DNA of 64,000 bases, from positions 558,001 to 622,000 of the forward strand of contig NZ_CP075583.1 of the NCBI RefSeq assembly GCF_023509035.1, written 5' to 3'. Each line of letters starts with the position of its first letter. The stretch's first letter is position 1. The translations under genes were made by a program, and so were the position numbers. Positions 9,002 through 19,810 of this stretch are shown piece by piece. A model generated the notes under the pieces. It was not told the origin of the DNA. It saw only the letters and a program-made list of their open reading frames with translations, and did no database searches. The DNA comes from Janthinobacterium lividum (lineage in GTDB: Bacteria > Pseudomonadota > Gammaproteobacteria > Burkholderiales > Burkholderiaceae_D).

Positions 9002-10336
9002 TTAACGCGTCGGAATTCCGCCCTTGAAATTTGCTTTGCGCAGCAGCGAATCATATTGCTGCGACATCACGTAGTTCTGTACTTGCGCCATGAAATCCAT
9101 GGTGACAACTACAATAATCAATAAAGAAGTACCGCCGAAATAGAATGGTACTTTCCACTGGGCTTGCATAAATTCCGGCAATAAACACACCAGGGTGATG
9201 TAGACTGCGCCGGCAAGTGTCAAGCGTGTCAGGATCTTGTCGATGTAACGGGCTGTCTGCTCGCCTGGACGGATCCCGGGAATGAACGCACCGCTTTTCT
9301 TCAAGTTATCCGCTGTTTCCTTGCTGTTAAAGACCAGCGCTGTATAGAAGAAACAGAAAAACACGATCGCCACTGCGTACAACAGCGCATGGATAGGCTC
9401 ACCAGGCCCCATCGATGCTGCCAAATCTTTCAAGAACCGCACCGCAGGGTTAGCGTTGTCGGCGCCCTTTGAAAACCAGTCCACGATAGTGGCCGGGAAC
9501 AAGATGATCGAAGAAGCAAAGATCGGCGGGATCACGCCGGCCATGTTCAGCTTCAACGGCAAATGGCTGGTTTGACCGCCATAAATCTTGTTGCCTACCT
9601 GGCGCTTCGCATAATTGACCAATATTTTGCGCTGACCACGTTCGACGAATACAACGAAGTACGTTACCAGTGCTACCAGGATCACGATGAAAATCGCGCT
9701 GAAGCTGCCGATCGAACCATTCGACACTTGAGTGAACAAGCCACCCAACGCCGACGGCAGACCTGCTGCAATCCCGGCAAAAATGATTATCGAGATGCCA
9801 TTACCCAAACCACGCTCGGTAATTTGCTCACCCAACCACATCAAAAACATTGTTCCGGTCAACAAAGTGACGACCGTCACGAAGCGGAATGCAAGACCAG
9901 GTTCCAACACCAGACCAGCTTGCGACTCCAGTGCGACTGCAATGCCTAACGCTTGGAACAGTGCCAGGGCAACCGTGAAATACCGGGTGTACTGGGTGAT
10001 CTTGCGACGACCTGCTTCGCCTTCTTTTTTCAACGCTTCCATCTGCGGTGACACGATCGACAGCAATTGCATGATGATCGAGGCCGAGATATAAGGCATG
10101 ATACCCAGCGCAAACACTGTAAAACGAGACAAGGCACCGCCCGAGAACATGTTGAACATGCCCAGGACGCCGCCTTCGTGCTCCTTGAACAGCGAGGCTA
10201 ATTGTGTCGGGTCAATCCCGGGAACCGGGACGTGAGCACCGATACGATAAACCACCAATGCGCCAAGCAAAAACCAGAGCCGTCCCCACGGGAAACCGGC
10301 CGCTGCACTTTTAGCAAGTTGTGGATTAGTCGCCAA
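9002..10336 (-). CDS. secY: Protein translocase subunit SecY
   Basis: 444 residues with about ten membrane segments, the central channel of the Sec translocon. Typical segments are visible: [32 protein letters not shown], and the cytoplasmic loop with [21 protein letters not shown] split by a conserved Gly. [14 protein letters not shown] precedes the last loops. The gene is intact and sits between rplO and infA. Confidence 0.98.
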   Translation of the reverse strand: MATNPQLAKSAAAGFPWGRLWFLLGALVVYRIGAHVPVPGIDPTQLASLFKEHEGGVLGMFNMFSGGALSRFTVFALGIMPYISASIIMQLLSIVSPQMEALKKEGEAGRRKITQYTRYFTVALALFQALGIAVALESQAGLVLEPGLAFRFVTVVTLLTGTMFLMWLGEQITERGLGNGISIIIFAGIAAGLPSALGGLFTQVSNGSIGSFSAIFIVILVALVTYFVVFVERGQRKILVNYAKRQVGNKIYGGQTSHLPLKLNMAGVIPPIFASSIILFPATIVDWFSKGADNANPAVRFLKDLAASMGPGEPIHALLYAVAIVFFCFFYTALVFNSKETADNLKKSGAFIPGIRPGEQTARYIDKILTRLTLAGAVYITLVCLLPEFMQAQWKVPFYFGGTSLLIIVVVTMDFMAQVQNYVMSQQYDSLLRKANFKGGIPTR

Positions 10337-10368
10337 TTTTCGCTCCGATCAAGCTGTTAGCGGTCAAC

Positions 10369-10800
10369 TCAGGCTACCGAGCCGCCGGCTGCTTCGATGG
10401 CTGCTTTCGCGCCAGCGGACACTTTCAAGCCCTTCAAATTCACCGCTTTGGTGATTTCGCCGGACAAGATCACGCGCACGTCACGGGCCAACACGCCCAA
10501 AACGCCAGCTTGCTTCAAGACCAGAATGTCGACATCGCCAACAGCCAGGTTGTTCAGATCGGACAGGCGCACTTCAGCTTTGAAGGTTGCGTGCATCGAT
10601 TTGAAACCGCGCTTAGGCAGACGGCGTTGCAGAGGCATCTGACCGCCTTCGAAACCGACTTTATGAAAGCCGCCCGAACGCGATTTCTGACCTTTGTGAC
10701 CACGACCCGAGGTTTTACCCAGGCCGGAGCCGATACCGCGACCGACGCGACGCTTGTAGTGCTTAGCGCCTTCGGCTGGTGCAATAGTATTCAATTCCAT
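10369..10800 (-). CDS. rplO: 50S ribosomal protein L15
   Basis: 143 residues starting [20 protein letters not shown], with the glycine- and lysine-rich N-terminal arm ([20 protein letters not shown]) that threads into the large subunit. It lies 32 bases upstream of secY. Confidence 0.97.
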   Translation of the reverse strand: MELNTIAPAEGAKHYKRRVGRGIGSGLGKTSGRGHKGQKSRSGGFHKVGFEGGQMPLQRRLPKRGFKSMHATFKAEVRLSDLNNLAVGDVDILVLKQAGVLGVLARDVRVILSGEITKAVNLKGLKVSAGAKAAIEAAGGSVA

Positions 10801-10830
10801 GATTTGCTCCGTTCGTGTAAGCCCGAAGGC

Positions 10831-11010
10831 TTACCCGACAACTTTAACGAGATACGATACTTTATTGATCATGCCGCGTACGGATGGGGTGTCTTGCAAT
10901 TCGGAAACCGAATTTACACGACGCAGACCCAGACCGCGCACGGTAGCGCGATGCGATTCGCGCGTACCGATCAAGCCCTTGACCAATTGCACTTTGACTG
11001 TGTTTGTCAT
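10831..11010 (-). CDS. rpmD: 50S ribosomal protein L30
   Basis: 59 residues starting [20 protein letters not shown] and ending [14 protein letters not shown] chose the ATG at 11008-11010. An in-frame ATG nine bases upstream would add only MDK and overlap the rpsE end more closely. It lies between rpsE and rplO. Confidence 0.95.
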   Translation of the reverse strand: MTNTVKVQLVKGLIGTRESHRATVRGLGLRRVNSVSELQDTPSVRGMINKVSYLVKVVG

Positions 11011-11020
11011 TTTGTCCACC

Positions 11021-11539
11021 TTAAGCCAGAATGTCTTCGACCGACTTGCCGCGTTTGGCAGCGATATCGGAAGCAGTGCTCATTTTCGACAGGCCGTCCA
11101 GCGTAGCGCGTACCAGGTTGTATGGGTTGTTCGAACCGGTGGATTTCGCCACCACGTCCGTCACGCCCATCACTTCGAAGATAGCGCGCATTGCGCCACC
11201 AGCGATAACGCCAGTACCAGGCTTAGCTGGGTTCATCAGGACCTTGGAGGCGCCGTGACGACCAACAACCGTGTGATGCAAGGTACCGTTTTTGAGCGGT
11301 ACTTTGATCAGGTTGCGACGGGCTTCTTCCATTGCCTTCTGCACGCCAACTGGCACTTCTTTCGATTTGCCCTTGCCCATGCCGACGCGGCCATCGCCAT
11401 CACCAACTACGGTCAGCGCGGCGAAACCCATGATACGACCACCCTTGACCACTTTGGTCACGCGGTTGATCGCGATCATTTTTTCGCGCATGCCATCATC
11501 CGGCTTGTCGCTTTGCATTTTTGCTTGCATTTTTGCCAT
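11021..11539 (-). CDS. rpsE: 30S ribosomal protein S5
   Basis: 172 residues with the double-stranded RNA-binding region [19 protein letters not shown] and the conserved [19 protein letters not shown]5 supports decoding fidelity and mRNA unwinding. Spectinomycin-resistance changes occur in the loop around VVKGGR. The sequence here looks wild type. Confidence 0.97.
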   Translation of the reverse strand: MAKMQAKMQSDKPDDGMREKMIAINRVTKVVKGGRIMGFAALTVVGDGDGRVGMGKGKSKEVPVGVQKAMEEARRNLIKVPLKNGTLHHTVVGRHGASKVLMNPAKPGTGVIAGGAMRAIFEVMGVTDVVAKSTGSNNPYNLVRATLDGLSKMSTASDIAAKRGKSVEDILA

Positions 11540-11548
11540 GATTGATCC

Positions 11549-11911
11549 TTAGAACTTCAGACCGGCTTCGCGTGCGGCTTCTGCCAACGCTTTCACACGG
11601 CCGTGGTAACGGAAACCGGAGCGGTCGAACGCAACTTCGGTAATTCCTGCTTTCAACGCTTTTTCAGCGACGCGCTTGCCGATCAAGGCTGCAGCAGCGG
11701 CATTGCCGCCTTTGCCGGATTGGCCTGCCAGTTCAGCGCGAACTTCCGCTTCAGCCGTCGAGGCCGAAACCAGGACTTTAGCGTCCGGGCTGATCAGGTT
11801 GGCGTAAATGTGCAGGTTGGTGCGATGCACCGACAAGCGATTTACTTTCAATTCCGCAATCTTGATGCGGGTTTGGCGTCCGCGGCGAAGCCGTGATTCT
11901 TTCTTATCCAT
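11549..11911 (-). CDS. rplR: 50S ribosomal protein L18
   Basis: 120 residues starting [20 protein letters not shown], with the 5S rRNA-binding C-terminal part ([20 protein letters not shown]). It has normal length and place between rplF and rpsE. Confidence 0.97.
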   Translation of the reverse strand: MDKKESRLRRGRQTRIKIAELKVNRLSVHRTNLHIYANLISPDAKVLVSASTAEAEVRAELAGQSGKGGNAAAAALIGKRVAEKALKAGITEVAFDRSGFRYHGRVKALAEAAREAGLKF

Positions 11912-11924
11912 CGTCAGCCCCTAA

Positions 11925-12458
11925 TTACTTCTTCTTGGTTTCTTTAAGCTTAACCACTTCGTCCGCATAGCGAACGCCCTTGCCTTTATAAGGCTCAGGA
12001 GCGCGGTAAGCACGAACTTCAGCGGCTACCTGGCCAACCTGTTGACGGTCGATACCTTTAATCAGGATCTCGGTCGGGGTTGGTGTTGCGCAGGTAACGC
12101 CAGCTGGCATGTCATGCACTACAGGGTGCGAGAAACCCAGGGACAGATTCAGCTTGTCGCCTTGAGCTTGCGCCTTGTAACCCACGCCTACCAGGTTCAG
12201 CTTTTTCTCGAAACCCTTGGTGACGCCAACAACCATGTTGTTGACCAGTGCGCGCAGCGTGCCGGACATGGCATTGGCTTCGCGGCTGTCGTTCGCCACG
12301 TCGAAACTCAGGGTTCCTGCATTGTTTTCCACTTTAACCTGGCCGGTGAGGGCCTGGGAAAGTACGCCCAGCGGGCCTTTTACGGTGATCGCTTGTGCGG
12401 AGATGGCGACTTCGGCGCCAGCTGGCACTACGATAGGCATTTTAGCTACTCGAGACAT
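11925..12458 (-). CDS. rplF: 50S ribosomal protein L6
   Basis: 177 residues from the ATG at 12456-12458 ([20 protein letters not shown]). A longer in-frame start at 12503 would run into the end of rpsH and is rejected. The conserved C-terminal signature ([18 protein letters not shown]) is present. L6 sits near the factor-binding site of the large subunit. Confidence 0.96.
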   Translation of the reverse strand: MSRVAKMPIVVPAGAEVAISAQAITVKGPLGVLSQALTGQVKVENNAGTLSFDVANDSREANAMSGTLRALVNNMVVGVTKGFEKKLNLVGVGYKAQAQGDKLNLSLGFSHPVVHDMPAGVTCATPTPTEILIKGIDRQQVGQVAAEVRAYRAPEPYKGKGVRYADEVVKLKETKKK

Positions 12459-12468
12459 GTGTAACTCC

Positions 12469-12864
12469 TTAAGCCACGTAGCAAATAACTTCGCCGCCGA
12501 CACCGGTAGCGCGTGCTTTGCGGTCAGTCATGACGCCTTGCGGAGTCGACACGATCGCCACACCCAAGCCATTCATCACAACAGGGATCTCGTCTTTACC
12601 CTTGTAGACGCGCAGACCCGGACGGGACACGCGCTCCAAGCGCTCAATGACGGGACGGCCAACATAATACTTCAAACCGATTTTCAGTTCCGCTTTGCCA
12701 CCAGCTTCGGCAACAGCGAAATCTTCAATGTAACCCTCGTCCTTCAGGACGCTGGCAATCGCAATTTTGACTTTCGACGATGGCATGGCCACGGTCGTCT
12801 TTTGCACGCCTTGTGCATTGCGAATGCGGGTCAGCATATCGGCGATAGGATCGCTCATACTCAT
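12469..12864 (-). CDS. rpsH: 30S ribosomal protein S8
   Basis: 131 residues starting [19 protein letters not shown] and ending [21 protein letters not shown]8 binds the central domain of 16S rRNA. In E. coli it represses the spc operon through a site in rplX-rplE, whose counterpart here I could not recognise by eye. Confidence 0.97.
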   Translation of the reverse strand: MSMSDPIADMLTRIRNAQGVQKTTVAMPSSKVKIAIASVLKDEGYIEDFAVAEAGGKAELKIGLKYYVGRPVIERLERVSRPGLRVYKGKDEIPVVMNGLGVAIVSTPQGVMTDRKARATGVGGEVICYVA

Positions 12865-12878
12865 TGCATATTCTCCTA

Positions 12879-13184
12879 TTACCAGCTTGCTTTTGTCATA
12901 CCCGGAATTTCACCACGCATGGCGAATTCACGGAGCTTGATACGACCCAGACCGAATTTACGGAATGTGCCGCGCGGACGACCAGTGATGGCGCAACGGT
13001 TACGTTGACGCGTCGGGTTCGAGTTACGTGGCAGCGCCTGCAATTTCAAGCGAGCTTCGTAGCGCTCTTCTTCCGATTTCGATTGGTCATCGACGATGGC
13101 CTTGAGAGCTTCGCGCTTAGGGGCGAATTTCGCCACCAGGTCAGCACGCTTGATCTCACGATTAATCAGTGACAGTTTGGCCAT
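12879..13184 (-). CDS. rpsN: 30S ribosomal protein S14, zinc-free form
   Basis: 101 residues starting [20 protein letters not shown]. The CxxC pairs of the short zinc form are absent, and the long C-minus form is typical of proteobacteria. The C-terminal block ([19 protein letters not shown]) is conserved. Its stop is 2 bases from the rplE side. Confidence 0.97.
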   Translation of the reverse strand: MAKLSLINREIKRADLVAKFAPKREALKAIVDDQSKSEEERYEARLKLQALPRNSNPTRQRNRCAITGRPRGTFRKFGLGRIKLREFAMRGEIPGMTKASW

Positions 13185-13186
13185 GA

Positions 13187-13726
13187 TCAGTTCCTGAAAG
13201 GGAATTTAAAGGCGGCGAGCAAAGCTTTGGCTTCGTCATCGGTCTTAGCGGTTGTCGTGATGCTGATATTCATACCGCGCAACGCGTCAATCTTGTCGTA
13301 TTCGATTTCAGGGAAAATGATCTGTTCCTTGACACCGATGTTGTAGTTGCCACGACCATCAAATGCACGGCCGTTCACACCACGGAAATCGCGTACGCGC
13401 GGCAGAGCCACGGTAATGAAGCGATCCAGGAACTCGTACATGCGAGCGCCGCGCAGGGTGACCATCGTACCGATCGGGTAACCTTCACGGATTTTGAAGC
13501 CTGCGATCGCTTTGCGGGACTTGGTGGTCACTGGCTTCTGGCCGGCGATCTTGGTCAAGTCAGCAACTGCGTGCTCGAGAACTTTTTTATCCGCGATAGC
13601 CTCACCAACACCCATGTTCAGGGTGATTTTGGTCAGGCGTGGAACTTCCATTACCGACTTGTAACCAAACTTGCTGGTCAGGTCGGCAACGACTTTTTCT
13701 TTATAGAATTCTTGGAGACGTGCCAT
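13187..13726 (-). CDS. rplE: 50S ribosomal protein L5
   Basis: 179 residues starting [20 protein letters not shown], with [20 protein letters not shown] and the [19 protein letters not shown] block. L5 binds 5S rRNA and touches the P-site tRNA. It is tightly packed against rpsN and rplX, which implies coupled translation. Confidence 0.98.
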   Translation of the reverse strand: MARLQEFYKEKVVADLTSKFGYKSVMEVPRLTKITLNMGVGEAIADKKVLEHAVADLTKIAGQKPVTTKSRKAIAGFKIREGYPIGTMVTLRGARMYEFLDRFITVALPRVRDFRGVNGRAFDGRGNYNIGVKEQIIFPEIEYDKIDALRGMNISITTTAKTDDEAKALLAAFKFPFRN

Positions 13727-13732
13727 GATTTC

Positions 13733-14047
13733 TTAAGCCTTCACTACTTCGCCGGAGGATTTAAAGACGCGGACTTTTTTGCCATCCACTTCTTTGAAAC
13801 CCACGCGATCTGCCTTGCCAGTCGCTGCATTAAACAATGCAACGTTGGACACGTGAATTGGCATGGTCTTATCGACGATACCACCAGTTACGCCAGTCAT
13901 CGGGTTTGGCTTAGTCGCTTTTTTAGCGATGTTAATGCCGTCAACCACGATATGTTCAGCATCAATACGCTGCTGTACCACACCACGTTTGCCCTTGTCT
14001 TTCCCGGTCAGAACGATGACTTCGTCGTTTTTACGAATCTTATCCAT
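13733..14047 (-). CDS. rplX: 50S ribosomal protein L24
   Basis: 104 residues with the KOW motif ([20 protein letters not shown]). L24 starts large-subunit assembly near the tunnel exit. The gene lies between rplN and rplE with short gaps. Confidence 0.97.
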   Translation of the reverse strand: MDKIRKNDEVIVLTGKDKGKRGVVQQRIDAEHIVVDGINIAKKATKPNPMTGVTGGIVDKTMPIHVSNVALFNAATGKADRVGFKEVDGKKVRVFKSSGEVVKA

Positions 14048-14056
14048 TACGACTCC

Positions 14057-14425
14057 TTACAGGACTTCCGGTGCCAGGGACACGATTTTCATGAACTTCT
14101 CAGTACGCAGTTCGCGTGTGACAGGTCCAAAAATACGGGTACCGATCGGTTCCAGCTTGGCGTTCAACAGAACGGCGGCGTTGCCGTCGAACTTCACCAG
14201 GGAACCGTCTTGGCGGCGAACACCTTTAGCGGTGCGCACAACCACGGCGTTATAAATTTCACCTTTTTTGACACGGCCACGTGGCGCAGCAACCTTAACG
14301 GTTACCTTGATCACATCGCCAATGCCAGCATAACGGCGCTTGGAGCCGCCCAATACCTTGATGCACATTACTTCTTTGGCACCGGTATTGTCAGCCACTT
14401 CGAGCCGGCTTTCAGTTTGAATCAT
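14057..14425 (-). CDS. rplN: 50S ribosomal protein L14
   Basis: 122 residues starting [20 protein letters not shown] and ending [11 protein letters not shown], the complete L14 fold. It is the first gene of the spc block. A 253-base gap with two stem-loops separates it from rpsQ, so transcription of spc probably starts or restarts here. I found no convincing -35/-10 pair by eye. Confidence 0.97.
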   Translation of the reverse strand: MIQTESRLEVADNTGAKEVMCIKVLGGSKRRYAGIGDVIKVTVKVAAPRGRVKKGEIYNAVVVRTAKGVRRQDGSLVKFDGNAAVLLNAKLEPIGTRIFGPVTRELRTEKFMKIVSLAPEVL

Positions 14426-14603
14426 AGTATTCTCTTTCCCAACTTAAGCCGAAGAATCCACACAATGTAGACCCACGGTCAGTCTTGGTCCCGCCAGAGC
14501 CGCCCTGCTGGGCTTCACTGTTTGGGTGCATGACCTTCATACATCAACTGACCGCGAATGCTACTGTCTGTGGCCAGACACTTTGCGGCGTTACATGAAC
14601 GAA

Positions 14604-14633
14604 GCCCGCAAGTATTACATACAATTTGCGGGC
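14604..14633 (-). terminator. Second stem-loop in the rpsQ-rplN gap
   Basis: GCCCGCAA (14604-14611) pairs with TTGCGGGC (14626-14633) around a 14-base loop. The T content after it on the minus strand is only moderate (TTCGTTCATG). It lies about 45 bases beyond the first hairpin and could back it up. The rest of the gap (14426-14603) shows no gene. Confidence 0.5.
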
Positions 14634-14652
14634 CTGCAAGTACTAATTAAAA

Positions 14653-14675
14653 CCCACCGCCGAAACGGTGGTTTT
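14653..14675 (-). terminator. Terminator after rpsQ, end of S10 block
   Basis: On the minus strand, AACCACCG and CGGTGGGTT pair around a short loop, with one extra base in one arm, and are followed by TTAATTA. It lies directly after the rpsQ stop, where the S10 operon ends in E. coli. Confidence 0.65.
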
Positions 14676-14678
14676 TAT

Positions 14679-14951
14679 TTAAACGGTTGGTGCGGCTTGA
14701 ACCACACGTGTCACCGTCCATGCCTTCGTTTTGGAGATCGGGCGACCTTCCTGGATCTCGACCGTATCACCGGCCTTGACTTGGTTGGTCTCGTCATGCG
14801 CGTGATACTTGTTCGAGCGCATGATGATCTTGCCATACAAAGGATGTTTTACGTGGCGCTCGATCAGAACGGTAACGGTCTTGTCCATCTTGTCCGAAAC
14901 CACTTTACCGATCAGCGTGCGCTTGAGCGACTGTTTCACTGGTTCGTTCAT
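14679..14951 (-). CDS. rpsQ: 30S ribosomal protein S17
   Basis: 90 residues with the OB-fold core [20 protein letters not shown] and the H-P-L-Y-G-K segment [20 protein letters not shown]. Its start overlaps the rpmC stop by four bases, so the two are translationally coupled. It is the last gene of the S10 block. Confidence 0.97.
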   Translation of the reverse strand: MNEPVKQSLKRTLIGKVVSDKMDKTVTVLIERHVKHPLYGKIIMRSNKYHAHDETNQVKAGDTVEIQEGRPISKTKAWTVTRVVQAAPTV

Positions 14952-15139
14952 TTGGCTTCCTTCAGATTCATTACCGTCTTCACACGCGCGATATCGCGGC
15001 GTACCTTCTTGAGCTGCGAAGTGTTGCTCAGCTGCTGCGTAGCGATTTGCATGCGCAGGCCGAACTGTGCCTTCAACAGGTCATTCAGCTCTTTTTGCAG
15101 AGCTGGCTGGTCCTTGCCGCGGAGTTCAGATGCTTTCAT
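14948..15139 (-). CDS. rpmC: 50S ribosomal protein L29
   Basis: 63 residues from the ATG at 15137-15139 ([20 protein letters not shown]). An alternative ATG four codons upstream adds MELY and leaves no room after rplP. L29 sits at the tunnel exit next to the trigger factor and SRP docking site. Confidence 0.95.
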   Translation of the reverse strand: MKASELRGKDQPALQKELNDLLKAQFGLRMQIATQQLSNTSQLKKVRRDIARVKTVMNLKEAK

Positions 15140-15151
15140 ATACAACTCCAA

Positions 15152-15571
15152 TTATTGGCCGACTTGGCGGATGACAAACGTCGTCGCCAGTGGCAGTTTA
15201 GCGGCGGCAAGACGGAAAGCTTCCCGTGCCAGCGCTTCATCAACGCCATCCATTTCGTACAGTACTTTGCCTGGCTGAATTTCAGCGACGTAGTACTCAG
15301 GATTACCTTTACCGTTACCCATACGGACTTCAGCCGGTTTGTTCGAAATCGGTTTGTCCGGGAAAATACGGATCCAGATACGGCCACCGCGCTTGATGTG
15401 ACGCGTCATTGCACGACGCGCCGCTTCAATTTGACGCGCAGTGATACGACCGCGCGCAACTGCCTTCAGACCGAATTCGCCAAACGACACGGCGGTGCCG
15501 CGGCTGTGCGAAATACCGGTATTACGGCCTTTCTGCTCTTTACGATACTTTCTGCGTGCTGGTTGCAGCAT
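15152..15571 (-). CDS. rplP: 50S ribosomal protein L16
   Basis: 139 residues starting [19 protein letters not shown], with the conserved [20 protein letters not shown] and [20 protein letters not shown]16 helps place the A-site tRNA. The stop is 2 bases from the rpsC side. Confidence 0.97.
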   Translation of the reverse strand: MLQPARRKYRKEQKGRNTGISHSRGTAVSFGEFGLKAVARGRITARQIEAARRAMTRHIKRGGRIWIRIFPDKPISNKPAEVRMGNGKGNPEYYVAEIQPGKVLYEMDGVDEALAREAFRLAAAKLPLATTFVIRQVGQ

Positions 15572-15573
15572 GA

Positions 15574-16398
15574 TTATTCTCCTGCTTTCTCAGCTGGTGC
15601 TGCTGCGGCGGCCGGTTTAGCGGCGGTACGCACACGTGCACCTGGTGCTGTGGATGGTTTCGCACCGGCACCGGCTGGACGTGGACGGCCAGCTGGCTTG
15701 CCATCGTCACGGCGTGGGCCGCGGCTTTTCTTCTCGTCAGCTGGGGTATCGATGACTGGTGCATCGCCGTTAGGCGCGCGGTCACCTTTGTATACCCATA
15801 CCTTGACACCGATGATGCCGTAGGTGGTCGACGCTTCGCTGGTACCGTAGTCGATATCGGCGCGCAGGGTATGCAGAGGCACGCGGCCTTCGCGGTACCA
15901 CTCTTTACGCGCGATTTCGATACCGTTCAGACGGCCGGACGACATGATCTTGATACCGAGAGCACCCAGGCGCATTGCATTTTGCATTGCACGCTTCATG
16001 GCGCGGCGGAACATGATCCGTTTTTCCAGCTGCTGAGCGATCGAATCGGCGATCAGTTGCGAGTCGATTTCTGGCTTGCGAATTTCTTCGATGTTCACGT
16101 GAACAGGTACGCCCATGATCTTGGTCAGCGCGGACTTCAGTACTTCGATGTCTTCGCCTTTTTTACCAATGACCACGCCTGGACGCGAGCTGTAGATCGT
16201 GAAGCGCGCGTTCTTGGCTGGGCGCTCGATAACGATGCGGCCAACGGAAGCGTTCTTCAGTTTCTTTTTCAGGTAAGCACGTGCTTTCAAGTCTTCGTTC
16301 AGCATGGCAGCGAAATTACCGTTGCCTGCATACCAGCGCGAAGCCCAGTTACGGGTGACCGCCAGACGGAAACCGGTTGGATGAATTTTCTGACCCAT
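15574..16398 (-). CDS. rpsC: 30S ribosomal protein S3
   Basis: 274 residues starting [20 protein letters not shown], with the KH domain [18 protein letters not shown] and MNIEE-type segment [16 protein letters not shown]. It is about 40 residues longer than E. coli S3 because of a tail rich in Ala, Pro, Arg and Lys (from [10 protein letters not shown] to the end). Such tails occur in related betaproteobacteria. S3 lines the mRNA entry tunnel. Confidence 0.97.
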   Translation of the reverse strand: MGQKIHPTGFRLAVTRNWASRWYAGNGNFAAMLNEDLKARAYLKKKLKNASVGRIVIERPAKNARFTIYSSRPGVVIGKKGEDIEVLKSALTKIMGVPVHVNIEEIRKPEIDSQLIADSIAQQLEKRIMFRRAMKRAMQNAMRLGALGIKIMSSGRLNGIEIARKEWYREGRVPLHTLRADIDYGTSEASTTYGIIGVKVWVYKGDRAPNGDAPVIDTPADEKKSRGPRRDDGKPAGRPRPAGAGAKPSTAPGARVRTAAKPAAAAAPAEKAGE

Positions 16399-16407
16399 CG
16401 TGGCTCC

Positions 16408-16737
16408 TTAGTTACCGACAGTCACGTAAACGTGACAGGATTGTTTCGAAATACGGTCGCCACGGCCTTTTGCACGCGCGGTGAAGCGCTTCAGGACGGG
16501 GCCCTTTTCGACGTAGATCGTTTTCACGAACAATTCGTCGATGTCCGCACCATCATTGTGCTCGGCATTCGCAATAGCGGATTCCAGAACGCGTTTGATG
16601 ATCGCAGCACCTTTTTTCGGGCTGAATTGCAAGATGTTGAGTGCAGCGTCAACTTTCTTGCCACGGATCAGGTCAGCAACCAGGCGGCCCTTTTGGTCCG
16701 ACAGGCGCACACCTTTGAGGATAGCTTTAGTTTCCAT
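16408..16737 (-). CDS. rplV: 50S ribosomal protein L22
   Basis: 109 residues starting [20 protein letters not shown] and carrying the tunnel-lining hairpin region [20 protein letters not shown]. Macrolide-resistance changes map to this loop. Nothing unusual is seen. The start overlaps the rpsS stop by one base. Confidence 0.97.
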   Translation of the reverse strand: METKAILKGVRLSDQKGRLVADLIRGKKVDAALNILQFSPKKGAAIIKRVLESAIANAEHNDGADIDELFVKTIYVEKGPVLKRFTARAKGRGDRISKQSCHVYVTVGN

Positions 16738-17012
16738 TATTTCTTAGCCTTTTTGTCAGCTGCATGACCCTTGAACGTACGGGTCAGTGCGAATTCGCCG
16801 AGCTTGTGACCAACCATGTTTTCGGAAACATAAACCGGCACGTGCAGCTTGCCGTTATGAACCGCGATCGTCAGGCCGATGAAGTCAGGCATGATTGTCG
16901 AACGACGCGACCAGGTTTTGATTGGCTTTTTGTCTTTGGCTGCTTGCGCGGCTTCAACTTTTTTCACCAGGTGGGCGTCACAGAACGGCCCTTTTTTCAA
17001 TGAACGTGTCAT
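16737..17012 (-). CDS. rpsS: 30S ribosomal protein S19
   Basis: 91 residues starting [20 protein letters not shown], with [20 protein letters not shown] at the end. S19 pairs with S13 at the subunit head. It is intact and in the standard place between rplB and rplV. Confidence 0.98.
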   Translation of the reverse strand: MTRSLKKGPFCDAHLVKKVEAAQAAKDKKPIKTWSRRSTIMPDFIGLTIAVHNGKLHVPVYVSENMVGHKLGEFALTRTFKGHAADKKAKK

Positions 17013-17022
17013 GTGCTACCCC

Positions 17023-17850
17023 TTATTTCTTGCCGCGGCGCGAGACGATCATGGAAGTAGTACGCTTGTTGCTGCGTGTTTTCTTACCTTTAGTCTGTTG
17101 GCCCCAAGGCGAAACTGGATGACGACCAGCTGCTGTTTTACCTTCACCACCACCGTGCGGGTGATCGACCGGGTTCATGACCACACCGCGAACGGTAGGA
17201 CGAACACCGCGCCAGCGCATCGCACCAGCTTTACCGATTTTACGCAGGCTGTGCTCGGCATTGCCGACTTCACCAACCGTTGCACGGCACTCGATGTGCA
17301 CGCGACGTACTTCACCCGAGCGCAGACGCACTTGAGCGTAGGTACCTTCACGTGCCATCAGCACAACGCCAGCGCCAGCGGTACGTGCCATTTGGGCACC
17401 TTTACCTGGCAGCATTTCGACGCAATGCATCACGGTACCGACTGGGATGTTACGGATTGGCAAGCAGTTACCCGATTTGATCGGTGCTTCCGAACCGTTC
17501 ATCACGCTGTCGCCAACGGCCATGCCTTTGGTTGCGATGATGTAATGACGCTCGCCGTCGGCGTAGCACAACAGAGCGATATTCGCGGTGCGGTTTGGAT
17601 CGTATTCGATACGTTCCACTTTCGCTGGAATACCATCTTTGGTGCGCTTGAAGTCGATCAAGCGATAGTGTTGCTTGTGACCACCACCGATATGACGGGT
17701 GGTGATGTGACCGTTGTTGTTACGACCAGCGGTCTTGGATTTCTTTTCAACCAGGGCAGCGAACGGACGACCTTTGTACAGGTCGGCATTCACCACCTTC
17801 ACCATGCCGCGACGGCCTGGCGAGGTTGGTTTCATCTTAACGAGTGCCAT
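17023..17850 (-). CDS. rplB: 50S ribosomal protein L2
   Basis: 275 residues from the ATG at 17848-17850 ([19 protein letters not shown]), which overlaps the rplW stop in a TAATG junction. The active-site histidine region [20 protein letters not shown] is present. L2 helps organise the peptidyl transferase centre. A longer in-frame start at 17898 reads through the rplW end and is rejected. Confidence 0.97.
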   Translation of the reverse strand: MALVKMKPTSPGRRGMVKVVNADLYKGRPFAALVEKKSKTAGRNNNGHITTRHIGGGHKQHYRLIDFKRTKDGIPAKVERIEYDPNRTANIALLCYADGERHYIIATKGMAVGDSVMNGSEAPIKSGNCLPIRNIPVGTVMHCVEMLPGKGAQMARTAGAGVVLMAREGTYAQVRLRSGEVRRVHIECRATVGEVGNAEHSLRKIGKAGAMRWRGVRPTVRGVVMNPVDHPHGGGEGKTAAGRHPVSPWGQQTKGKKTRSNKRTTSMIVSRRGKK

Positions 17851-18167
17851 TATGCAGCCTCCTCGGAGAAGTTGATTTCCTGGCCAGGCTTCAGGCACAC
17901 GAAAGCACGCTTGGTATGGTTACGACGACCGTTGAACTTGCCGGTGCGCTTTTGCTTACCTTCGCGGTTTGCAGTTTGCACGGACAGAACTTCAACCTTG
18001 AACAGCAGTTCGACCGCTGCCTTGATTTCAGGCTTGGTTGCATCCGGCAGTACGCGGAATACAATTTGCTCGTTCTTTTCCGCGACCATGGTGGCCTTTT
18101 CGGAAATGACCGGCGCCAACAGCACCTTCATCAAGCGTTCTTCGCTATGTTTCAAAATCGCGCTCAT
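17850..18167 (-). CDS. rplW: 50S ribosomal protein L23
   Basis: 105 residues starting [21 protein letters not shown]23 is the docking site of trigger factor and SRP at the tunnel exit. The ATG at 18167 overlaps the rplD stop (ATGA), which favours it over the internal Met13, although the strictly conserved part begins there. Confidence 0.93.
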   Translation of the reverse strand: MSAILKHSEERLMKVLLAPVISEKATMVAEKNEQIVFRVLPDATKPEIKAAVELLFKVEVLSVQTANREGKQKRTGKFNGRRNHTKRAFVCLKPGQEINFSEEAA

Positions 18168-18785
18168 GCCAGCATCTCCTCAATCTTAGCCAATGCAGCT
18201 TTGGTGACCAAGATCTTCTTGTAGAACACCAGGGACATCGGGTCTGCGTGACGTGGCTCAACGACGAGTACGTTAGGCAGGTTGCGCGATGCCAGTTCCA
18301 GGTTTTCGTTCAGAACGTCGGTGATGATCAGAACCGAATCAAAGCCCAGGCCGTTCAATTTTTGCGACAGCAGCTTGGTTTTTTGGCGCGTCGATCGTCA
18401 GATCGTCGATGACGATCAGGCGCTCTTCGCGAGCCAGCTGCGACAGGATCGAGCAGATACCTGCGCGATACATTTTTTTGTTCACTTTGTGGGTGAAGTT
18501 TTCGTCAGGCGAGTTCGGGAAAATCCGACCACCGCCGCGCCACAGTGGCGACGACGACATACCAGCACGAGCGCGGCCGGTACCTTTTTGGCGCCATGGC
18601 TTTTTCGTCGTGTGGTGAACTTCTTCACGGTCTTTTTGCTTGCGGTTACCACTACGTGCATTCGCTTGATAAGCGATGACGACTTGGTGGATCAGCGCTT
18701 CATTGTAGTCACGGCCGAAAATCGTATCGGCTGCAGCAACGTTCGAGGCGGCTTGACCTTGCGCATTCAGAAGCTTGAGTTCCAT
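18164..18785 (-). CDS. rplD: 50S ribosomal protein L4, one extra base as written
   Basis: The first part ([20 protein letters not shown] to [11 protein letters not shown]) and the last part ([20 protein letters not shown] to the end) are both L4 but lie in different frames. A run of six T at 18379-18384 should have five. Removing one restores [20 protein letters not shown] and a 206-residue protein. L4 is essential to ribosome assembly and, in E. coli, represses the S10 operon. A homopolymer error is the natural explanation. Confidence 0.93.
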
Positions 18786-18788
18786 CGT

Positions 18789-19445
18789 TTAAGCTCCCTT
18801 CTTGGCTTTGGTTTTGATGGCTGGCGAGACAACTACCTGGCCATTTTTCGCACCTGGAATCGCGCCTTTGACCAGCAGCAGCTGACGGTCGGCATCGATA
18901 CGGGCGATCACGAGGTTCTGGATCGTACGGTTAACGTCACCCAGATGACCGGTCATGCGCTTACCAGGGAAAACGCGACCTGGATCTTGTGCCATACCGA
19001 TGGAACCTGGAACGTTATGCGAACGCGAGTTACCGTGCGTTGCACGGCCAGAAGCGAAGTGGTAACGTTTGATAACGCCTGCATAGCCTTTACCGATGGT
19101 AACGCCTTGCACGTCGATCTTTTGACCGACTTCGAACAGGGAAGCAGCGACAACATCGCCAGCTTTCAGTTCAGCGGCTTTAGCAGCGTCGACACGGAAC
19201 TCTTTCAACAGAGTACCGGCTTCAACACCAGCTTTAGCGTGATGACCAGCAACAGCTTTGGTCACGCGGGAAGCGCGACGTTGACCGAATGCGACCTGAA
19301 CAGCGGAGTAACCATCTGTTTCAGGGGTTTTGATTTGCGCAACACGGTTGTTCGATACGTCCAACACGGTGACCGGGATCGAATCCCCTTCATCCGTGAA
19401 AATGCGCATCATACCAACCTTGCGACCGAGAAGGCCTAGGCTCAT
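18789..19445 (-). CDS. rplC: 50S ribosomal protein L3
   Basis: 218 residues starting [20 protein letters not shown], with [20 protein letters not shown] and [12 protein letters not shown]3 initiates large-subunit assembly. Normally it directly follows rpsJ. Here it opens its own transcript behind a promoter-like element, and rpsJ lies 5.8 kb away. Confidence 0.97.
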   Translation of the reverse strand: MSLGLLGRKVGMMRIFTDEGDSIPVTVLDVSNNRVAQIKTPETDGYSAVQVAFGQRRASRVTKAVAGHHAKAGVEAGTLLKEFRVDAAKAAELKAGDVVAASLFEVGQKIDVQGVTIGKGYAGVIKRYHFASGRATHGNSRSHNVPGSIGMAQDPGRVFPGKRMTGHLGDVNRTIQNLVIARIDADRQLLLVKGAIPGAKNGQVVVSPAIKTKAKKGA

Positions 19446-19538
19446 TTTTTCTCCATTCCCACCTGCGATTGGGCGGGGCTTGTTTAACTACAAAGTAACG
19501 TAGGACTCAAAAAAGACGAATCCATACCGAAGCCGGCT

Positions 19539-19567
19539 AGTATATAGCACAAAAACCCTTGACGCAA
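19539..19567 (-). promoter_or_regulatory. Predicted sigma-70 promoter of rplC
   Basis: On the minus strand TTGCGT (19562-19567) and TATACT (19539-19544) are separated by 17 bases. The -10 matches five of six consensus positions, and the GTGCTA before it adds a TGC extension to a second reading TATATA. It sits where a promoter is needed, because the usual upstream gene rpsJ is not adjacent. Confidence 0.6.
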
Positions 19568-19735
19568 CAAGTTAACACGAGGTATGTCAAAGTGTTGCGC
19601 GACGCCCCTGCGGGAGTTGTCGGAGCGCCTGAAAAACACTGCCGCAAGGCAACTTAACGGGCGCAAAGCACGGCGGCATGCGGCCTGGCACCGGGCACCA
19701 TCAGCGGCAGGTCACTGGCAGCCGCAGAAACAACA

Positions 19736-19762
19736 AGGGCGCGTACACCGCGTACGCGCCCT
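19736..19762 (-). terminator. Terminator after creD
   Basis: AGGGCGCGTAC (19736-19746) pairs with GTACGCGCCCT (19752-19762), an 11-base-pair stem with a 5-base loop. On the minus strand TTGTTGTTTC follows. It lies about 50 bases after the creD stop. Confidence 0.7.
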
Positions 19763-19810
19763 CTTCAGCTCGTCAATCATGCTTGTCGCAGCTGGGGACG
19801 TATCGCTGCC

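Larger units (their letters stand above)
19446..19810 (-). other. Gap between rplC and creD
   Basis: This 365-base gap holds no gene. From right to left on the minus strand it carries the creD terminator hairpin (19736-19762), a stretch with no recognised signal, a promoter-like pair (19539-19567), and an untranslated leader of about 87 bases to the rplC start. Confidence 0.7.
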
